From: Nocardioides sp.
Lineage (GTDB): Bacteria; Actinomycetota; Actinomycetes; Propionibacteriales; Nocardioidaceae
Reading direction: 5' to 3'
NCBI GenBank assembly: GCA_025924815.1
Contig: JAICHQ010000023.1
Coordinates: forward strand, 1 to 39,299
DNA: 39,299 nt
The position numbers and the translations under genes were made by a program. Position 1 is the first letter of the stretch; every line of letters starts with the position of its first letter. This document shows positions 7,758 to 18,565 of the stretch, in pieces. The notes beneath the pieces were generated by a model. That model worked only from the letters and a program-made list of their open reading frames with translations. It was not told where the DNA came from and did not search any database.

Positions 7758-8717
7758 TCAGCGACGGAGCGGCTCGAGGGCCACCGCGACGAACAGCAGC
7801 GACAGGTAGAGGTTGGAGGCGTGGAACAGGACCATCGGCTTGATCACGCTGAGGTCCTCGGTGCCACGGGTGCGGCCCCACATCCGGTGGGCCTGCCCGA
7901 GGAAGAGCGCGCCCAGCACGGCGGCCACGACGGGGTAGAGCAGGCCGGTGTGGGCGACCGGCCAGAGCAGCAGTGAGGTCGCCACCATCACCCAGCTGTA
8001 GATCACGATCTGCCGGCCGACGGCCTCGGCGCGCGCCACCACGGGCAGCATCGGCACGTCGACCCCGGCGTAGTCCTCGCGATAGCGCAGGGCCAGCGCC
8101 CAGGTGTGCGGCGGCGTCCAGAAGAAGACCACGAGGAACAGGACGACGGGGGGCCAGGCCAGCTGGCCGGTGACGGCCGTCCAGCCGATCAGCGCCGGAA
8201 AGCATCCGGCCAGCCCACCCCACACGATGTTCTGCGTCGTACGCCGCTTGAGCAGCATCGTGTACACGAACAGGTAGAAGCACTCGGCCAGCACCGACAG
8301 GACCGCCGACAGCGGGTTGACCCAGAGCCACAGCACGGCGGTCGCGAGGACGCCCAGGGCGACACCGAAGACGGCAGCCGCCACCGGCGTGACCACATGC
8401 CTCGGCAGCGCCCGCCGCCGCGTCCTCCGCATCTGCTCGTCGATGTCGCGGTCGTAGACGCAGTTGAGTGCGGACGCCGACCCGGCCGAGAACGCGCCGC
8501 CCACGACCGTCGCGACGACCAGACCGAGCGGAGGGATCCCACCGGCGGCGAAGAACATCACCGGCACCGTGGTCAGCAGCAGCAGCTCGATGACCCGCGG
8601 CTTGGTGAGCCCGACGTACGCCGCGACGACGTCGCGCACCGGAGACCGGTCGGCCCGGGATCCGCGGGCTACGTCGGCCTCGGAGAGCCCGGAGGCTCGA
8701 TGGCCGACGTAGGTCAC
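7758..8717 (-). CDS. ctaB: Protoheme IX farnesyltransferase CtaB (heme O synthase)
   Basis: This UbiA-family prenyltransferase attaches a farnesyl chain to heme B to make heme O, the substrate of CtaA. I chose the GTG at 8715-8717, with GAGGA five bases upstream; the open frame runs further upstream but overlaps the promoter region and the tkt leader. The protein has 319 residues. The first aspartate-rich motif is NCVYDRDID (85-93) followed by a basic RRTRRRALPRHVV stretch, and the second is the REDYAGVDVPMLPVV loop. About nine hydrophobic segments are visible. It is transcribed alone, divergent from tkt and convergent with ctaA. Position and sequence match the conserved actinobacterial ctaB-tkt arrangement. 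Confidence 0.94.
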   Translation of the reverse strand: MTYVGHRASGLSEADVARGSRADRSPVRDVVAAYVGLTKPRVIELLLLTTVPVMFFAAGGIPPLGLVVATVVGGAFSAGSASALNCVYDRDIDEQMRRTRRRALPRHVVTPVAAAVFGVALGVLATAVLWLWVNPLSAVLSVLAECFYLFVYTMLLKRRTTQNIVWGGLAGCFPALIGWTAVTGQLAWPPVVLFLVVFFWTPPHTWALALRYREDYAGVDVPMLPVVARAEAVGRQIVIYSWVMVATSLLLWPVAHTGLLYPVVAAVLGALFLGQAHRMWGRTRGTEDLSVIKPMVLFHASNLYLSLLFVAVALEPLRR

Positions 8718-8773
8718 GTAGTTCCTCTGGGCGAGATGGGTACTGGATGCCCGGCGGCACCGGACGCGCTCGC

Positions 8774-8802
8774 AGTCTATCGCCCGGGGTGAGTAGTGTC
8801 GG
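8774..8802 (-). promoter_or_regulatory. Candidate ctaB promoter
   Basis: On the minus strand CCGACA (8797-8802) and TAGACT (8774-8779) are 17 bases apart, matching four of six positions of each consensus hexamer. The predicted start lies about 50 bases upstream of the ctaB GTG. It sits in the ctaB/tkt divergent region. Confidence 0.45.
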
Positions 8803-8886
8803 AGACGCCCGAGGAAGGCCCCGGAGGGGGCACCAGCACGGCCCCGCAGGGGCTTCGTCCGACCCGAACCGATCAGGGGACAACGC

Positions 8887-10992
8887 GTGACCACGACACC
8901 CGCCAAGCTGGACTGGACCGAGCTGGACGACAAGGCCGTCGACACCGTCCGAGTGCTGGCCATGGACGCCGTCCAGAAGGTCGGGAACGGTCACCCCGGC
9001 ACGGCGATGAGCCTCGCGCCCGCGGCGTACCTGCTGTTCCAGAAGGTGATGCGGCACAACCCCGCCGACCCGCATTGGCCCGGCCGCGACCGCTTCGTGC
9101 TCAGCTGCGGGCACTCGAGCCTGACCCTCTACCTGCAGCTCTACCTGGGCGGATGGGGGCTGGAGCTGGACGACATCGAGGCGCTGCGCACGTGGGCCAG
9201 CAAGACACCCGGGCATCCGGAGTACGGCCACACCGCCGGCGTCGAGACCACCACCGGCCCGCTCGGCCAGGGGGTCGGCAACGCCGTGGGCATGGCGATG
9301 GCCGCCCGTCGCGAGCACGGCCTGCTCGACCCGAACGCCGCCATGGGCCGCTCGCCCTTCGACCACCACGTCTACGCCATCTGCTCCGACGGCGACATCG
9401 AGGAGGGCGTCTCGGCGGAGGCCTCGGCCATCGCCGGCGTGCAGCAGCTGGGCAACCTCACCATGATCTACGACCACAACCGGATCTCGATCGAGGACAA
9501 CACCGACATCGCTCTCGGCGAGGACGTCGGCGCGCGCTACGAGGCCTACGGGTGGCACGTCCAGCACGTCGACTGGACCAACGACGGCACGACGTACGAG
9601 GAGGACGTGCCCGCGCTGTACGCCGCGATCCGCAAGGCCGAGGCGGTCACCGACAGACCCAGCTTCATCGTCCTGCACACGATCATCGCGTGGCCGGCAC
9701 CCGACGCCCAGAACACCGGCAAGGCCCACGGCTCGGCCCTGGGCGAGGCCGAGGTGGCCGCGACGAAGAAGGTCCTCGGCTTCGACCCCGAGAAGCACTT
9801 CGAGGTCCCGCCCGGCGTGCTCGAGCACACCCGGAAGGCCGTCGAGCGTGGCAAGGCCGCCCAGGCCGCCTGGGACCAGGAGTACGCCGCATGGGCGCGC
9901 AAGCCGTCGGCCGACACGGCGCTCTACGAGCGGCTCCAGACGCGCGCCCTCCCCGAGGGCTGGACCGCCCACCTGCCGTCGTTCGAGGCCGACGAGAAGG
10001 GGGTGGCGACGCGCGTGGCCTCCGGCAAGGTGATCAACGCCGTCGCCCAGGTGCTGCCCGAGCTCTGGGGCGGGTCGGCCGACCTGGCCGGGTCCAACAA
10101 CACGACCATCGACGGGGTCCCGTCGTTCCTGCCCGGCGACCGCGCCACGAAGATGTGGAAGGCCGACCCGCTGGCCGGGCGCGTGCTCCACTTCGGCATC
10201 CGCGAGCACGGCATGGGCGCGATCATGAACGGCATCGCCGCCCACGGCGGCACCCGGGTCTTCGGCGGGACGTTCCTGACCTTCTCCGACTACATGCGGG
10301 GCGCGGTGCGGCTGGCCGCGCTCATGGGCCTGCCGGTCACGTACGTCTGGACCCACGACTCGATCGGCCTCGGCGAGGACGGCCCCACGCACCAGCCCGT
10401 CGAGCACCTCGCCGCGCTCCGCGCCATCCCCGGTCTGGACATCGTTCGACCCGCCGACGCCAACGAGACGACCGCCTGCTGGCAGGCGATCCTGGAGCAC
10501 ACCGACCGCCCGGCGGGCCTGGTCCTGAGCCGGCAGAACCTCCCGACGTTCCCCCGTGGCGTCGACGGGTTCTCCGACATCAGCAACGTCCATCGGGGCG
10601 GCTACGTCCTACTGGACGTCGACGGGGGCGCACCGGACGTCGTCCTGGTGGGCACCGGGTCCGAGGTCCAGCTGGCCGTGCGGGCCCGCGAGCTGCTCGC
10701 CGACGACGGAGTCCGCGCCCGCGTCGTGTCGATGCCGTGCCGGGAGTGGTTCGACGCCCAGGAGACCTCCTACCGCGAGACCGTCATCCCACCGACGGTG
10801 AAGGCGCGGGTCTCGGTGGAGGCAGGCGTCGCCCAGGGTTGGCGCGAGGTCGTGGGCGACCATGGCCGGATCATCTCCCTGGAGCACTACGGCGCATCCG
10901 CCGACTACGCCCGGCTCTACCAGGAGTTCGGGATCACCGCCGAGGCCGTCGCCGCGGCGGCCCACGACAGCATCCGCAACGCCACGCACTGA
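8887..10992 (+). CDS. tkt: Transketolase
   Basis: Transketolase moves two-carbon units between sugar phosphates in the non-oxidative pentose phosphate pathway, using thiamine diphosphate. The 701-residue length is usual for the family. The N-terminal block is [19 protein letters not shown], followed by [26 protein letters not shown] and the cofactor motif [14 protein letters not shown]. The pyrimidine-domain blocks are [16 protein letters not shown] (about 438-453), FLTFSDYMR and [21 protein letters not shown]. The GTG start at 8887 has AGGGGA upstream. It heads the tkt-tal-pgi-zwf-opcA-pgl operon. The roughly 90-base leader contains two small G/C hairpins (8818-8831 and 8841-8853), which may be structure only. 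Confidence 0.97.
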   Translation: MTTTPAKLDWTELDDKAVDTVRVLAMDAVQKVGNGHPGTAMSLAPAAYLLFQKVMRHNPADPHWPGRDRFVLSCGHSSLTLYLQLYLGGWGLELDDIEALRTWASKTPGHPEYGHTAGVETTTGPLGQGVGNAVGMAMAARREHGLLDPNAAMGRSPFDHHVYAICSDGDIEEGVSAEASAIAGVQQLGNLTMIYDHNRISIEDNTDIALGEDVGARYEAYGWHVQHVDWTNDGTTYEEDVPALYAAIRKAEAVTDRPSFIVLHTIIAWPAPDAQNTGKAHGSALGEAEVAATKKVLGFDPEKHFEVPPGVLEHTRKAVERGKAAQAAWDQEYAAWARKPSADTALYERLQTRALPEGWTAHLPSFEADEKGVATRVASGKVINAVAQVLPELWGGSADLAGSNNTTIDGVPSFLPGDRATKMWKADPLAGRVLHFGIREHGMGAIMNGIAAHGGTRVFGGTFLTFSDYMRGAVRLAALMGLPVTYVWTHDSIGLGEDGPTHQPVEHLAALRAIPGLDIVRPADANETTACWQAILEHTDRPAGLVLSRQNLPTFPRGVDGFSDISNVHRGGYVLLDVDGGAPDVVLVGTGSEVQLAVRARELLADDGVRARVVSMPCREWFDAQETSYRETVIPPTVKARVSVEAGVAQGWREVVGDHGRIISLEHYGASADYARLYQEFGITAEAVAAAAHDSIRNATH

Positions 10993-11031
10993 GAGCCGAC
11001 CGTCACAGCTCGACGAACAACTGGAGGGACC

Positions 11032-12132
11032 ATGACCGACCGCCTGCAGCAGCTGTCCGATGCCGGAGTCTCCATCTGGCTCGACGACCTGTCCCGGGAG
11101 CGCCTCGAGACCGGCAACCTCGCGGACCTGATGAAGAACAAGCACGTGGTGGGGGTGACCAGCAACCCGTCGATCTTCCAGTCGGCGCTTGCCGAGGGTG
11201 AGCGCTACGACCCGCAGATCCGCGAGCTGGCGGGCCAGGGCGCCGACACCGACGGCGCGGTCCGCACCATCACCACCGACGACGTGCGCGACGCCTGCAA
11301 GGTCCTGCGACCGGCGTACGACGCGAGCGACACCGTCGACGGCCGGGTCTCCATCGAGGTCTCCCCCGGACTGGCCCACGACACCGCTGGCAGCGTGGCG
11401 GAGGCGACCGAGCTCTGGGAGACCGTCGGTGAGCCCAACCTCTACATCAAGATCCCCGGCACCGAGGAGGGCTGGCCCGCGATCACCGAGACGCTGGCGA
11501 AGGGGATCCCGGTGAACGTGACGCTGATCTTCGGTCTCGAGCAGTATCGCCAGGTGATGGAGGCCTTCGTCGCCGGGCTCGAGAAGGCGCGCGACAACGG
11601 CCACGACCTGTCGAAGGTCCAGTCGGTCGCCTCGTTCTTCGTCTCCCGGGTCGACACCGAGATCGACAAGCGCCTCGAGGCGGCGGGCGGCCACGACGAC
11701 CTGCTGGGCAAGGCCGGGGTCGCCAACGCCAGGCTGGCCTACCAGGCCTACGAGGAGTTCTTCGCCTCCGACCGCTGGGCCTCCCTGGAGGCCGCCGGTG
11801 CCCGCAAGCAGCGCCCGCTGTGGGCCTCCACCGGCGTGAAGAACCCCGCCTACAAGGACACGATGTACGTCGACGACCTGGTCGTCGAGAACACCGTCAA
11901 CACGATGCCCGAGAAGACCCTGCACGCCGTCGAGGACCACGGTGAGATCGAGGGCGACCAGGTGCGACCGTTCTACGCGGATGCCGCGGCCACCCTGCAG
12001 GCTCTGGCCGATGCCGGCGTCGACTACGACGACGTGATCCAGGTCCTGATCAAGGAGGGCGTCGACAAGTTCATCAACGCCTGGGCCGAGCTGCGCGACT
12101 CGGTGACCGAGGCCCTCGAGGCGGCTCGGTGA
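11032..12132 (+). CDS. tal: Transaldolase (actinobacterial long type)
   Basis: Transaldolase transfers a dihydroxyacetone unit from sedoheptulose 7-phosphate in the pentose phosphate pathway. The protein has 366 residues, the size of the cyanobacterial/actinobacterial class. The Schiff-base lysine is K140 in NLYIKIPGT, preceded by [23 protein letters not shown] (41-50) and [16 protein letters not shown] are further family blocks. GGAGG stands five bases before the ATG. It lies 39 bases after tkt, and its stop overlaps the pgi start by four bases (GTGA), so it is cotranscribed and coupled to pgi. Confidence 0.96.
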   Translation: MTDRLQQLSDAGVSIWLDDLSRERLETGNLADLMKNKHVVGVTSNPSIFQSALAEGERYDPQIRELAGQGADTDGAVRTITTDDVRDACKVLRPAYDASDTVDGRVSIEVSPGLAHDTAGSVAEATELWETVGEPNLYIKIPGTEEGWPAITETLAKGIPVNVTLIFGLEQYRQVMEAFVAGLEKARDNGHDLSKVQSVASFFVSRVDTEIDKRLEAAGGHDDLLGKAGVANARLAYQAYEEFFASDRWASLEAAGARKQRPLWASTGVKNPAYKDTMYVDDLVVENTVNTMPEKTLHAVEDHGEIEGDQVRPFYADAAATLQALADAGVDYDDVIQVLIKEGVDKFINAWAELRDSVTEALEAAR

Positions 12133-13805
12133 GCGACGCCGGGAGCGAGGCCCCGGTCGACTGCACGTCGACCGAGGCCTGGTCCCGGCTCACCTCGCTC
12201 GCCGACGGGTTCGCACCCGACCTCCGCGCCTGGTTCGCCGCGGATCCCGACCGCGTACGCCGGCTGAGCCTCACCGCCGCGGACCTGCACGTCGACCTCT
12301 CGAAGTCGCTTCTCGACGACGAGGTGCTGGCCGCTCTGCTGGCCCTCGCGGACGAGGTGGGAGTGGCTCGGCGACGCGACGAGATGTTCGCCGGCCGGCA
12401 CATCAACGTCAGCGAGGACCGGGCGGTGCTGCACACCGCGCTGCGCCTGCCGGAGGACGCCCGGCTGGACGTCGACGGCCAGGACGTCGTCGCCGAGGTC
12501 CACGACGTCCTGCGCCGGGTCTACGCGTTCGCCGACGACGTCCGCGACGGCACCTGGACGGGAGTCACCGGCGAGCGGATCCGGACGGTGGTCAACATCG
12601 GGATCGGCGGCTCCGACCTCGGTCCGGTGATGGCCTACGAGGCCCTGGCCGCCTACCGGCAGGACGACCTGGAGTGCCGCTTCATCTCCAACATCGACCC
12701 GACCGACGCGGCGACCACGCTGGCCGGCCTCGACCCGGCGACGACGCTGTTCATCGTGTCGAGCAAGACGTTCGGCACCCTCGAGACGCTCACCAACGCG
12801 CGCCTGTGCCGGGCCTGGCTGCTCGACGGCCTGAGTGACCACGACGCCGGCGACGCGGTCCGCCGTCACTTCGTCGCGGTCTCGACGGCCCTGGACAAGG
12901 TCGAGGCGTTCGGGATCGATCCCGGCAACGCCTTCGGGTTCTGGGACTGGGTCGGCGGGCGCTACTCGATGGACTCCGCCATCGGGACGTCGCTCGCGGT
13001 GGCGATCGGGCCCGCCCGGTTCGCCGAGATGCTCAGCGGCTTCCACGCGATGGACGAGCACTTCCGCACCACCGACCCCCCGGCGAACGTGCCGATGCTG
13101 ATGGGGCTGCTCAACGTCTGGTATGCCAACTTCCTCGGCGCCCAGACGCACGCCGTGCTCCCCTACTCCCAGTTGCTGCACCGGTTCCCGGCGTACCTCC
13201 AGCAGCTGACGATGGAGTCCAACGGGAAGGGCGTGCGGTGGGACGGCAGCCCGGTGACCACCACGACGGGCGAGGTGTTCTGGGGAGAGCCCGGCACCAA
13301 CGGCCAGCACGCGTTCTACCAGCTGATCCACCAGGGCACGCGCCTGATCCCCGCCGACTTCCTCGCCTTCGCCACCCCGGCGTACCCGTTGCAGGACTCC
13401 CATGACGGGCAGAGTGTCGACGTCCACGAGCTGTTCCTGGCCAACTTCTTCGCCCAGACCCGGGCCCTGGCGTTCGGGAAGACCGCGGACGAGGTGCGCG
13501 AGGAGGGCACGGCGGAGGCGATCGTGCCGGCGCGCGTGTTCACGGGCAACCGGCCGACCACCTCGATCATGGCGCCGTCGCTGACGCCGGCGGTCCTGGG
13601 CCAGCTGGTCGCCCTCTACGAGCACATCACGTTCACCCAGGGCGCCGTGTGGGGCATCGACAGCTTCGACCAGTGGGGCGTCGAGCTCGGCAAGCAGCTC
13701 GCCCAGCAGGTCGGCCCGGCGATCGCCGGCGACGCGGATGCGCTGGCCGACCAGGACCCGTCGACGCAGTCCCTGATCGCCTACTACCGGGAGCACCGGC
13801 ACTGA
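12129..13805 (+). CDS. pgi: Glucose-6-phosphate isomerase
   Basis: This enzyme interconverts glucose 6-phosphate and fructose 6-phosphate, joining glycolysis to the oxidative pentose branch. It has 558 residues, the length of the long bacterial PGI type. Family motifs visible are [11 protein letters not shown] (about 156-166), [36 protein letters not shown] and [19 protein letters not shown], the last two containing conserved active-site residues. The start GTG at 12129 overlaps the tal stop. The stop TGA shares one base with the zwf ATG (TGATG). Its place between tal and zwf is unusual compared with the tkt-tal-zwf order in mycobacteria, but fits the pathway: it recycles fructose 6-phosphate to the zwf substrate. 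Confidence 0.97.
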   Translation: MSDAGSEAPVDCTSTEAWSRLTSLADGFAPDLRAWFAADPDRVRRLSLTAADLHVDLSKSLLDDEVLAALLALADEVGVARRRDEMFAGRHINVSEDRAVLHTALRLPEDARLDVDGQDVVAEVHDVLRRVYAFADDVRDGTWTGVTGERIRTVVNIGIGGSDLGPVMAYEALAAYRQDDLECRFISNIDPTDAATTLAGLDPATTLFIVSSKTFGTLETLTNARLCRAWLLDGLSDHDAGDAVRRHFVAVSTALDKVEAFGIDPGNAFGFWDWVGGRYSMDSAIGTSLAVAIGPARFAEMLSGFHAMDEHFRTTDPPANVPMLMGLLNVWYANFLGAQTHAVLPYSQLLHRFPAYLQQLTMESNGKGVRWDGSPVTTTTGEVFWGEPGTNGQHAFYQLIHQGTRLIPADFLAFATPAYPLQDSHDGQSVDVHELFLANFFAQTRALAFGKTADEVREEGTAEAIVPARVFTGNRPTTSIMAPSLTPAVLGQLVALYEHITFTQGAVWGIDSFDQWGVELGKQLAQQVGPAIAGDADALADQDPSTQSLIAYYREHRH

Positions 13806-15328
13806 TGGCCTACATCAACCCCCTCCGGGACCCCCAGGACCGACGCCTCCCCCGGATCGCCGGCCCGTGCGGCATGGTGCTCTTCGGGGTTTCCGGCGAC
13901 CTGTCCCGCAAGAAGGTGATGCCGGCGATCTACGACCTCGCCAACCGGGGCCTGCTCCCGCCCGGCTTCAGCCTGGTCGGCTTCGCGCGGCGCGACTGGG
14001 CCAACGAGGACTTCGCCCAGGTCGTGCACGACGCGGTCAAGCAGCACGCGCGCACCGAGTTCCGCGAGGAGGTCTGGAAGCAGCTCGCGGAGGGGTTCCG
14101 GTTCGTGCCCGGCGACTTCGACGACGACACGGCGTTCAACACCCTGCGACGCACCATCGAGGAGCTCGACGAGGTCCGCGGCACCGGCGGCAACCACGCG
14201 TTCTACCTCGCCATCCCGCCGGGCCTCTTCGGCAACGTGGTCGGACAGCTCAAGGAGCACGGTCTGGCCCAGCCCGCCCAGGGGTCGTGGCGACGAGTGG
14301 TGGTGGAGAAGCCGTTCGGACACGACCTCGAGTCGGCCCGCGAGCTGAACGCGACCCTGGCCTCGGTCTTCCCGAGCGGCTCGATCTTCCGAATCGACCA
14401 CTACCTGGGCAAGGAGACCGTGCAGAACATCCTGGCGATCCGCTTCGCCAACACGATGTTCGAGCCGATCTGGAACTCCCACTACGTCGACCACGTCCAG
14501 ATCACGATGGCCGAGGACATCGGCATCGCCGGCCGCGCGGGCTACTACGACGGCATCGGGGCCGCCCGCGACGTCATCCAGAACCATCTGCTCCAGCTGA
14601 TGTCCCTGGTCGCGATGGAAGAGCCCACCGCGTTCGACGCCGAGAGCCTGCGCATCGAGAAGCTCAAGCTCCTGCAATCGGTCATCCTGCCCCGCCGCCT
14701 CGACCTGACCACCGCACGCGGACAGTACGTCGCCGGCTGGCAGGGCGGTGAGAAGGTCGTCGGCTTCCTCGAGGAGGACGGGGTCCGCAAGACCTCGGCC
14801 ACCGAGACGTACGCCGCGATCACGCTCCACGTCGCCAACCGTCGCTGGGCCGGCGTCCCGTTCTACCTGCGCACCGGCAAGCGACTCGGCCGCCGGGTCA
14901 CCGAGGTGGCCGTGGTGTTCAAGGCGGCGCCCCACCTGCCCTTCACGAGGGCCGCGACGGAGGAGCTCACCCACAACGCGCTGGTGATGCGGATCCAGCC
15001 CGACGAGGGAATGACGCTGCGCTTCGGCTCGAAGGTGCCCGGCACCCAGATGGAGATCCGCGACGTCAACATGGACTTCGCCTACGGCGGCTCCTTCACC
15101 GAGTCCAGTGCCGAGGCCTACGAGCGGCTGATCCTGGACGTCCTCCTGGGAGATCCGCCGCTGTTCCCCCGGCACCGCGAGGTCGAGCGCTCCTGGCAGA
15201 TCCTCGACCCAGTGCTCGACCACTGGGCCAAGAAGGGCAAGCCCGAGGCGTACGAGTCCGGCACGTGGGGGCCGCCGTCCGCAGACGCGATGCTGTCCCG
15301 CGACGGCCGCGTGTGGAGACGACCATGA
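13805..15328 (+). CDS. zwf: Glucose-6-phosphate 1-dehydrogenase
   Basis: Zwf oxidises glucose 6-phosphate to 6-phosphogluconolactone, producing NADPH, the entry step of the oxidative pentose phosphate pathway. The ATG at 13805 shares its first base with the pgi stop; an open frame upstream lies inside pgi. The protein has 507 residues. The N-terminal dinucleotide-binding block is FGVSGDLSRKKVMPAIYDL (27-45) and the active-site motif is RIDHYLGKE (196-204), including the conserved His and Lys. VVEKPFGHDL and the C-terminal TGKRLGRRVTEV blocks are also typical. OpcA, which assembles and activates this enzyme in actinobacteria and cyanobacteria, follows after 13 bases. Confidence 0.97.
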   Translation: MAYINPLRDPQDRRLPRIAGPCGMVLFGVSGDLSRKKVMPAIYDLANRGLLPPGFSLVGFARRDWANEDFAQVVHDAVKQHARTEFREEVWKQLAEGFRFVPGDFDDDTAFNTLRRTIEELDEVRGTGGNHAFYLAIPPGLFGNVVGQLKEHGLAQPAQGSWRRVVVEKPFGHDLESARELNATLASVFPSGSIFRIDHYLGKETVQNILAIRFANTMFEPIWNSHYVDHVQITMAEDIGIAGRAGYYDGIGAARDVIQNHLLQLMSLVAMEEPTAFDAESLRIEKLKLLQSVILPRRLDLTTARGQYVAGWQGGEKVVGFLEEDGVRKTSATETYAAITLHVANRRWAGVPFYLRTGKRLGRRVTEVAVVFKAAPHLPFTRAATEELTHNALVMRIQPDEGMTLRFGSKVPGTQMEIRDVNMDFAYGGSFTESSAEAYERLILDVLLGDPPLFPRHREVERSWQILDPVLDHWAKKGKPEAYESGTWGPPSADAMLSRDGRVWRRP

Positions 15329-15341
15329 GAGGCGGCGAGAG

Positions 15342-16250
15342 ATGATCGAGCTGGTCGACACCAACGCCGGCGGGATCGCCGCCGAGTTCGTGGCGTCGCG
15401 CCTGCGTTCCGGCAGTCCCGCGATGAGCATGGTGCTGACCCTGGTGATCGTCGTCGACGAGGACGGCGCGCAGGACGCGATGCGAGCCGCCCGCCGGGCC
15501 TCGCACGAGCACCCCGCGCGCGTGCTGGGCGTGATCCTCGGTCACGCCCGCGGCAAGTCCCGGATCAATGCCCAGGTGGGCACCGGAGACGGCTGGACCG
15601 GCGAGACGGCGCTGATCCGGCTCGAGGGCGAGGTGGTCCACCACGCCGAGTCCGTCGTCCTGCCGCTGCTGCTCCCCGACTCGCCGGTGGCGATCTGGTG
15701 GCCGTCCGACCCGCCCGAGGACCCCGCCGCCGACCCGCTCGGCCGGCTCGCCCAACGTCGGATCACCGACGCCGCCACGGCCACGCGGGGCAAGGGCAGG
15801 GCGATCCACCGGCAGTGCTCGACGTACTCCGCCGGGAACACCGACCTCGCCTGGACCCGGATCACCCCATGGCGGGCCCTGCTGGCGGCCGCGCTCGACC
15901 AGCAGCCGCTCAAGGTCACCGGCGGGTCGGTCACCGCCGAACGGATCAGCCCCAGCGCCGAGCTGCTGGTGGCCTGGCTGTCCGACCGGCTCAAGGTCCA
16001 CATCGACCGCTCGGGCTCGAGCGGCCCGGGCATCACCGAGGTTCGCCTCGACACATCGGAAGGACCGATCGTGATCTCACGACGCGACGGACGTCTGGCC
16101 ACGTTCTCCTCGCCCGACCGGCCCGACCGGCCGGTGGCGCTCAAGCGCCGGGAGCTGCCCGAGCTGCTCGCCGAGGAGCTGCGGCGGCTCGACGAGGACG
16201 ACGTGTACGCCGTCACGGCCCACAAGCTCATGAAACTGCACCTGTCATGA
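15342..16250 (+). CDS. opcA: Glucose-6-phosphate dehydrogenase assembly protein OpcA
   Basis: OpcA binds and activates glucose-6-phosphate dehydrogenase. The 302-residue length is typical of actinobacterial OpcA. It begins MIELVDTNAGGIAAEF and carries characteristic stretches such as SPVAIWWPSDPPEDPA (about 110-125), the QRRITDA block, YSAGNTDLAWTRITPWRALLA, and a C-terminal DEDDVYAVTAHKLM tail. There is no known catalytic motif. The ATG at 15342 has a purine-rich GGCGGCGAGAG upstream. Its stop overlaps the pgl ATG (ATGA), so translation is coupled. It is specific to its operon partner zwf just upstream. Confidence 0.94.
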   Translation: MIELVDTNAGGIAAEFVASRLRSGSPAMSMVLTLVIVVDEDGAQDAMRAARRASHEHPARVLGVILGHARGKSRINAQVGTGDGWTGETALIRLEGEVVHHAESVVLPLLLPDSPVAIWWPSDPPEDPAADPLGRLAQRRITDAATATRGKGRAIHRQCSTYSAGNTDLAWTRITPWRALLAAALDQQPLKVTGGSVTAERISPSAELLVAWLSDRLKVHIDRSGSSGPGITEVRLDTSEGPIVISRRDGRLATFSSPDRPDRPVALKRRELPELLAEELRRLDEDDVYAVTAHKLMKLHLS

Positions 16251-17005
16251 GCACCACATCCGGAGGCGGCCTGCCCGTCCCGCTCGTCGAGGTCCACGAG
16301 ACGGCGGACGATCTCGCGACCGCGGTCGCCGGTGCGCTGGTGCGGCGACTCACCGTGCGCCAGGCTGCCGGCGACGTCCCGACCGTGGGGCTCACCGGAG
16401 GCTCGATCGCCGACAAGATCCATCGCGAGGTGGCCCGCTTGGGTGCGACCAGCGAGGTGGACTGGTCCCGCGTCTCGTTCTTCTGGGGTGACGAGCGGTT
16501 CGTCGCCGCCGACTCCGACGACCGCAACGCCAAGCAGGCCCGGGAGGCGTTCCTCGACACGATCGGCGCGGATCCGGCCCGGGTGCACGAGATCCCCTCC
16601 ACGGCCGATGCCGACACCGCCGAGGCCGCGGCCGCGGCGTACGCCGACACGGTCCGCTCCCAGGGAGGCGGGGAGTTCGACGTCCTGATGCTCGGGGTGG
16701 GGCCCGACGGGCACATCGCGTCCCTGTTCCCGGGCTTCCCGCAGCTGGACGTGGACGACGCGATCGCCGTCGGGGTCACCGGCTCGCCCAAGCCCCCGCC
16801 GGAGCGGGTCTCCCTGACCTTCCCCGCGCTGAACCACTCGGCCGAGGTGTGGTTCGTGGTCAGTGGCGACGGCAAGGCCGAGGCCGTCGGGCGGGCGCTC
16901 GCCGCCGAGCCCCCCGGAGTCCACGAGCTCCCAGCGACCGGCGTACGCGGACGGACCGCCACGATCTGGTTCCTCGACCGCGACGCCGCCTCCCGCGTCC
17001 CCTGA
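16247..17005 (+). CDS. pgl: 6-phosphogluconolactonase (DevB/SOL type)
   Basis: Pgl hydrolyses 6-phosphogluconolactone to 6-phosphogluconate, the step after Zwf. The protein has 252 residues with the DevB/SOL-family blocks GLTGGSIADK (about 44-53), VSFFWGDERFV (conserved W-DER) and LMLGVGPDGHIASLFPG, which holds the conserved Gly-His. It starts at the ATG at 16247, overlapping the opcA stop by four bases. It is the last gene of the tkt-pgl operon; a hairpin at 17011-17030 lies just after its stop. No 6-phosphogluconate dehydrogenase gene is in the window. Confidence 0.95.
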   Translation: MSTTSGGGLPVPLVEVHETADDLATAVAGALVRRLTVRQAAGDVPTVGLTGGSIADKIHREVARLGATSEVDWSRVSFFWGDERFVAADSDDRNAKQAREAFLDTIGADPARVHEIPSTADADTAEAAAAAYADTVRSQGGGEFDVLMLGVGPDGHIASLFPGFPQLDVDDAIAVGVTGSPKPPPERVSLTFPALNHSAEVWFVVSGDGKAEAVGRALAAEPPGVHELPATGVRGRTATIWFLDRDAASRVP

Positions 17006-17010
17006 CCACA

Positions 17011-17030
17011 GAGTCGTCAGGTGCCGACTC
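17011..17030. terminator. Hairpin between convergent pgl and rbpA
   Basis: GAGTCG-TCAGGTGC-CGACTC, a 6-bp stem with an 8-base loop, fills much of the 36-base gap between the two convergent stop codons. No T-tract follows. A bidirectional terminator is the natural reading. Confidence 0.5.
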
Positions 17031-17041
17031 GGCTCGGGGCT

Positions 17042-17401
17042 CTAGAAGATGATGTCGCCGGACTTGCGTCGGCTGCGGAGCAGTTGGATCGCCTCGTCGA
17101 GGATCGACTCGGCCTCGGCGTCGGAGCGGCGCTCCTTCACGTAGGCCAGATGCGTCTTGTAGGGCTCGATCTTCGGCGCCGGAGGTGGGTTCTCGGAGTC
17201 GAGGCTGGCCGGAAGCCCGCATTTCGGGCAGTCCCACGAGTCGGGTACGACGGCCTCGACGGCGAACGTCACGACCGATCGGTGCTCGTGGGAGCAGAAA
17301 TAGGTGACCGCCTGCCGGGGCGCGGCCTCACCGCGCTCGGCCTCTCCCATGGGACCAGCGCCGACCCGACTTCCACGGATCGCGTTTCCTCCACCAGCCA
17401 C
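17042..17401 (-). CDS. rbpA: RNA polymerase-binding protein RbpA
   Basis: RbpA is an actinobacterial essential factor that binds the sigma factor and RNA polymerase and stabilises the open promoter complex. The 119-residue protein has the zinc-ribbon core YFCSHEHRSVVTFA with C36, and later WDCPKCG with C58 and C61; a His near 38-40 may complete the site. After a linker come the C-terminal sigma-interaction region PYKTHLAYVKERRSDAEAES and a basic RSRRKSGDIIF tail. The start is the GTG at 17401; GGAAAGG lies about 10 bases upstream. It follows secG by 17 bases on the same strand and converges with pgl. Confidence 0.94.
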   Translation of the reverse strand: MAGGGNAIRGSRVGAGPMGEAERGEAAPRQAVTYFCSHEHRSVVTFAVEAVVPDSWDCPKCGLPASLDSENPPPAPKIEPYKTHLAYVKERRSDAEAESILDEAIQLLRSRRKSGDIIF

Positions 17402-17418
17402 GTGTGACGGACCTTTCC

Positions 17419-17655
17419 TCAGTTGGCGTAGGCCCGCAACAGGCCCAGGGCGATGACACAGGCGAACCAGATGGAACCGACACCGATGGTGAAGCGATCC
17501 AGGTTGCGTTCGGCCACGGATGATCCCCCGAGCGAGCTGGACACACCGCCGCCGAACATGTCGGACAGGCCGCCGCCACGCCCCTTGTGGAGCAGCACGA
17601 GCAGCACCAGGATGCAGCTGGTGATGACGAGCAGGACGGTGAAGACGGTGGTCAC
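17419..17655 (-). CDS. secG: Preprotein translocase subunit SecG
   Basis: SecG is the small membrane subunit of SecYEG. I placed the start at the GTG at 17653-17655, giving 78 residues, the usual SecG size; the open frame upstream would add a polar extension not seen in the family. It has two membrane segments, VFTVLLVITSCILVLLVLLH (about 4-23) and IGVGSIWFACVIALGLL (about 55-71), joined by the conserved glycine/serine-rich loop GRGGGLSDMFGGG-SSLGGSSVAERNLDR. TAGGCT ends eight bases before the GTG and no Shine-Dalgarno is visible, so a leaderless mRNA is possible. It lies downstream of tpiA, as in other actinobacteria. Confidence 0.93.
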   Translation of the reverse strand: MTTVFTVLLVITSCILVLLVLLHKGRGGGLSDMFGGGVSSSLGGSSVAERNLDRFTIGVGSIWFACVIALGLLRAYAN

Positions 17656-17694
17656 GAGGACATAGCCTACGTCACCCTTCCGGGCATGCAGAAC

Positions 17695-17709
17695 CCGCCC
17701 GCGGGGCGG
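17695..17709 (-). terminator. Short G/C hairpin between tpiA and secG
   Basis: CCGCCC-CGC-GGGCGG on the minus strand, a 6-bp stem with a 3-base loop followed by GTTCT. It lies after the tpiA stop and before the presumed secG promoter, so it could attenuate read-through. In such GC-rich DNA a chance palindrome is possible. Confidence 0.35.
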
Positions 17710-17742
17710 TCTGGACCAGGATCCGCCCACCCCGTCGCCCGG

Positions 17743-18546
<804 letters not shown>

Positions 18547-18565
18547 TTCTTCCTTCCAGAGGCCG

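Noticed and set aside
8796..8886. Leader ORF upstream of tkt in an alternate frame
   Set aside because: It is open into tkt in the wrong frame, with no peptide motif or stop that would make an attenuator.
7681..10593. 970-codon open frame on the minus strand covering ctaB and tkt
   Set aside because: It starts antisense to transketolase and runs out of frame across ctaB; both true genes have clear motifs.
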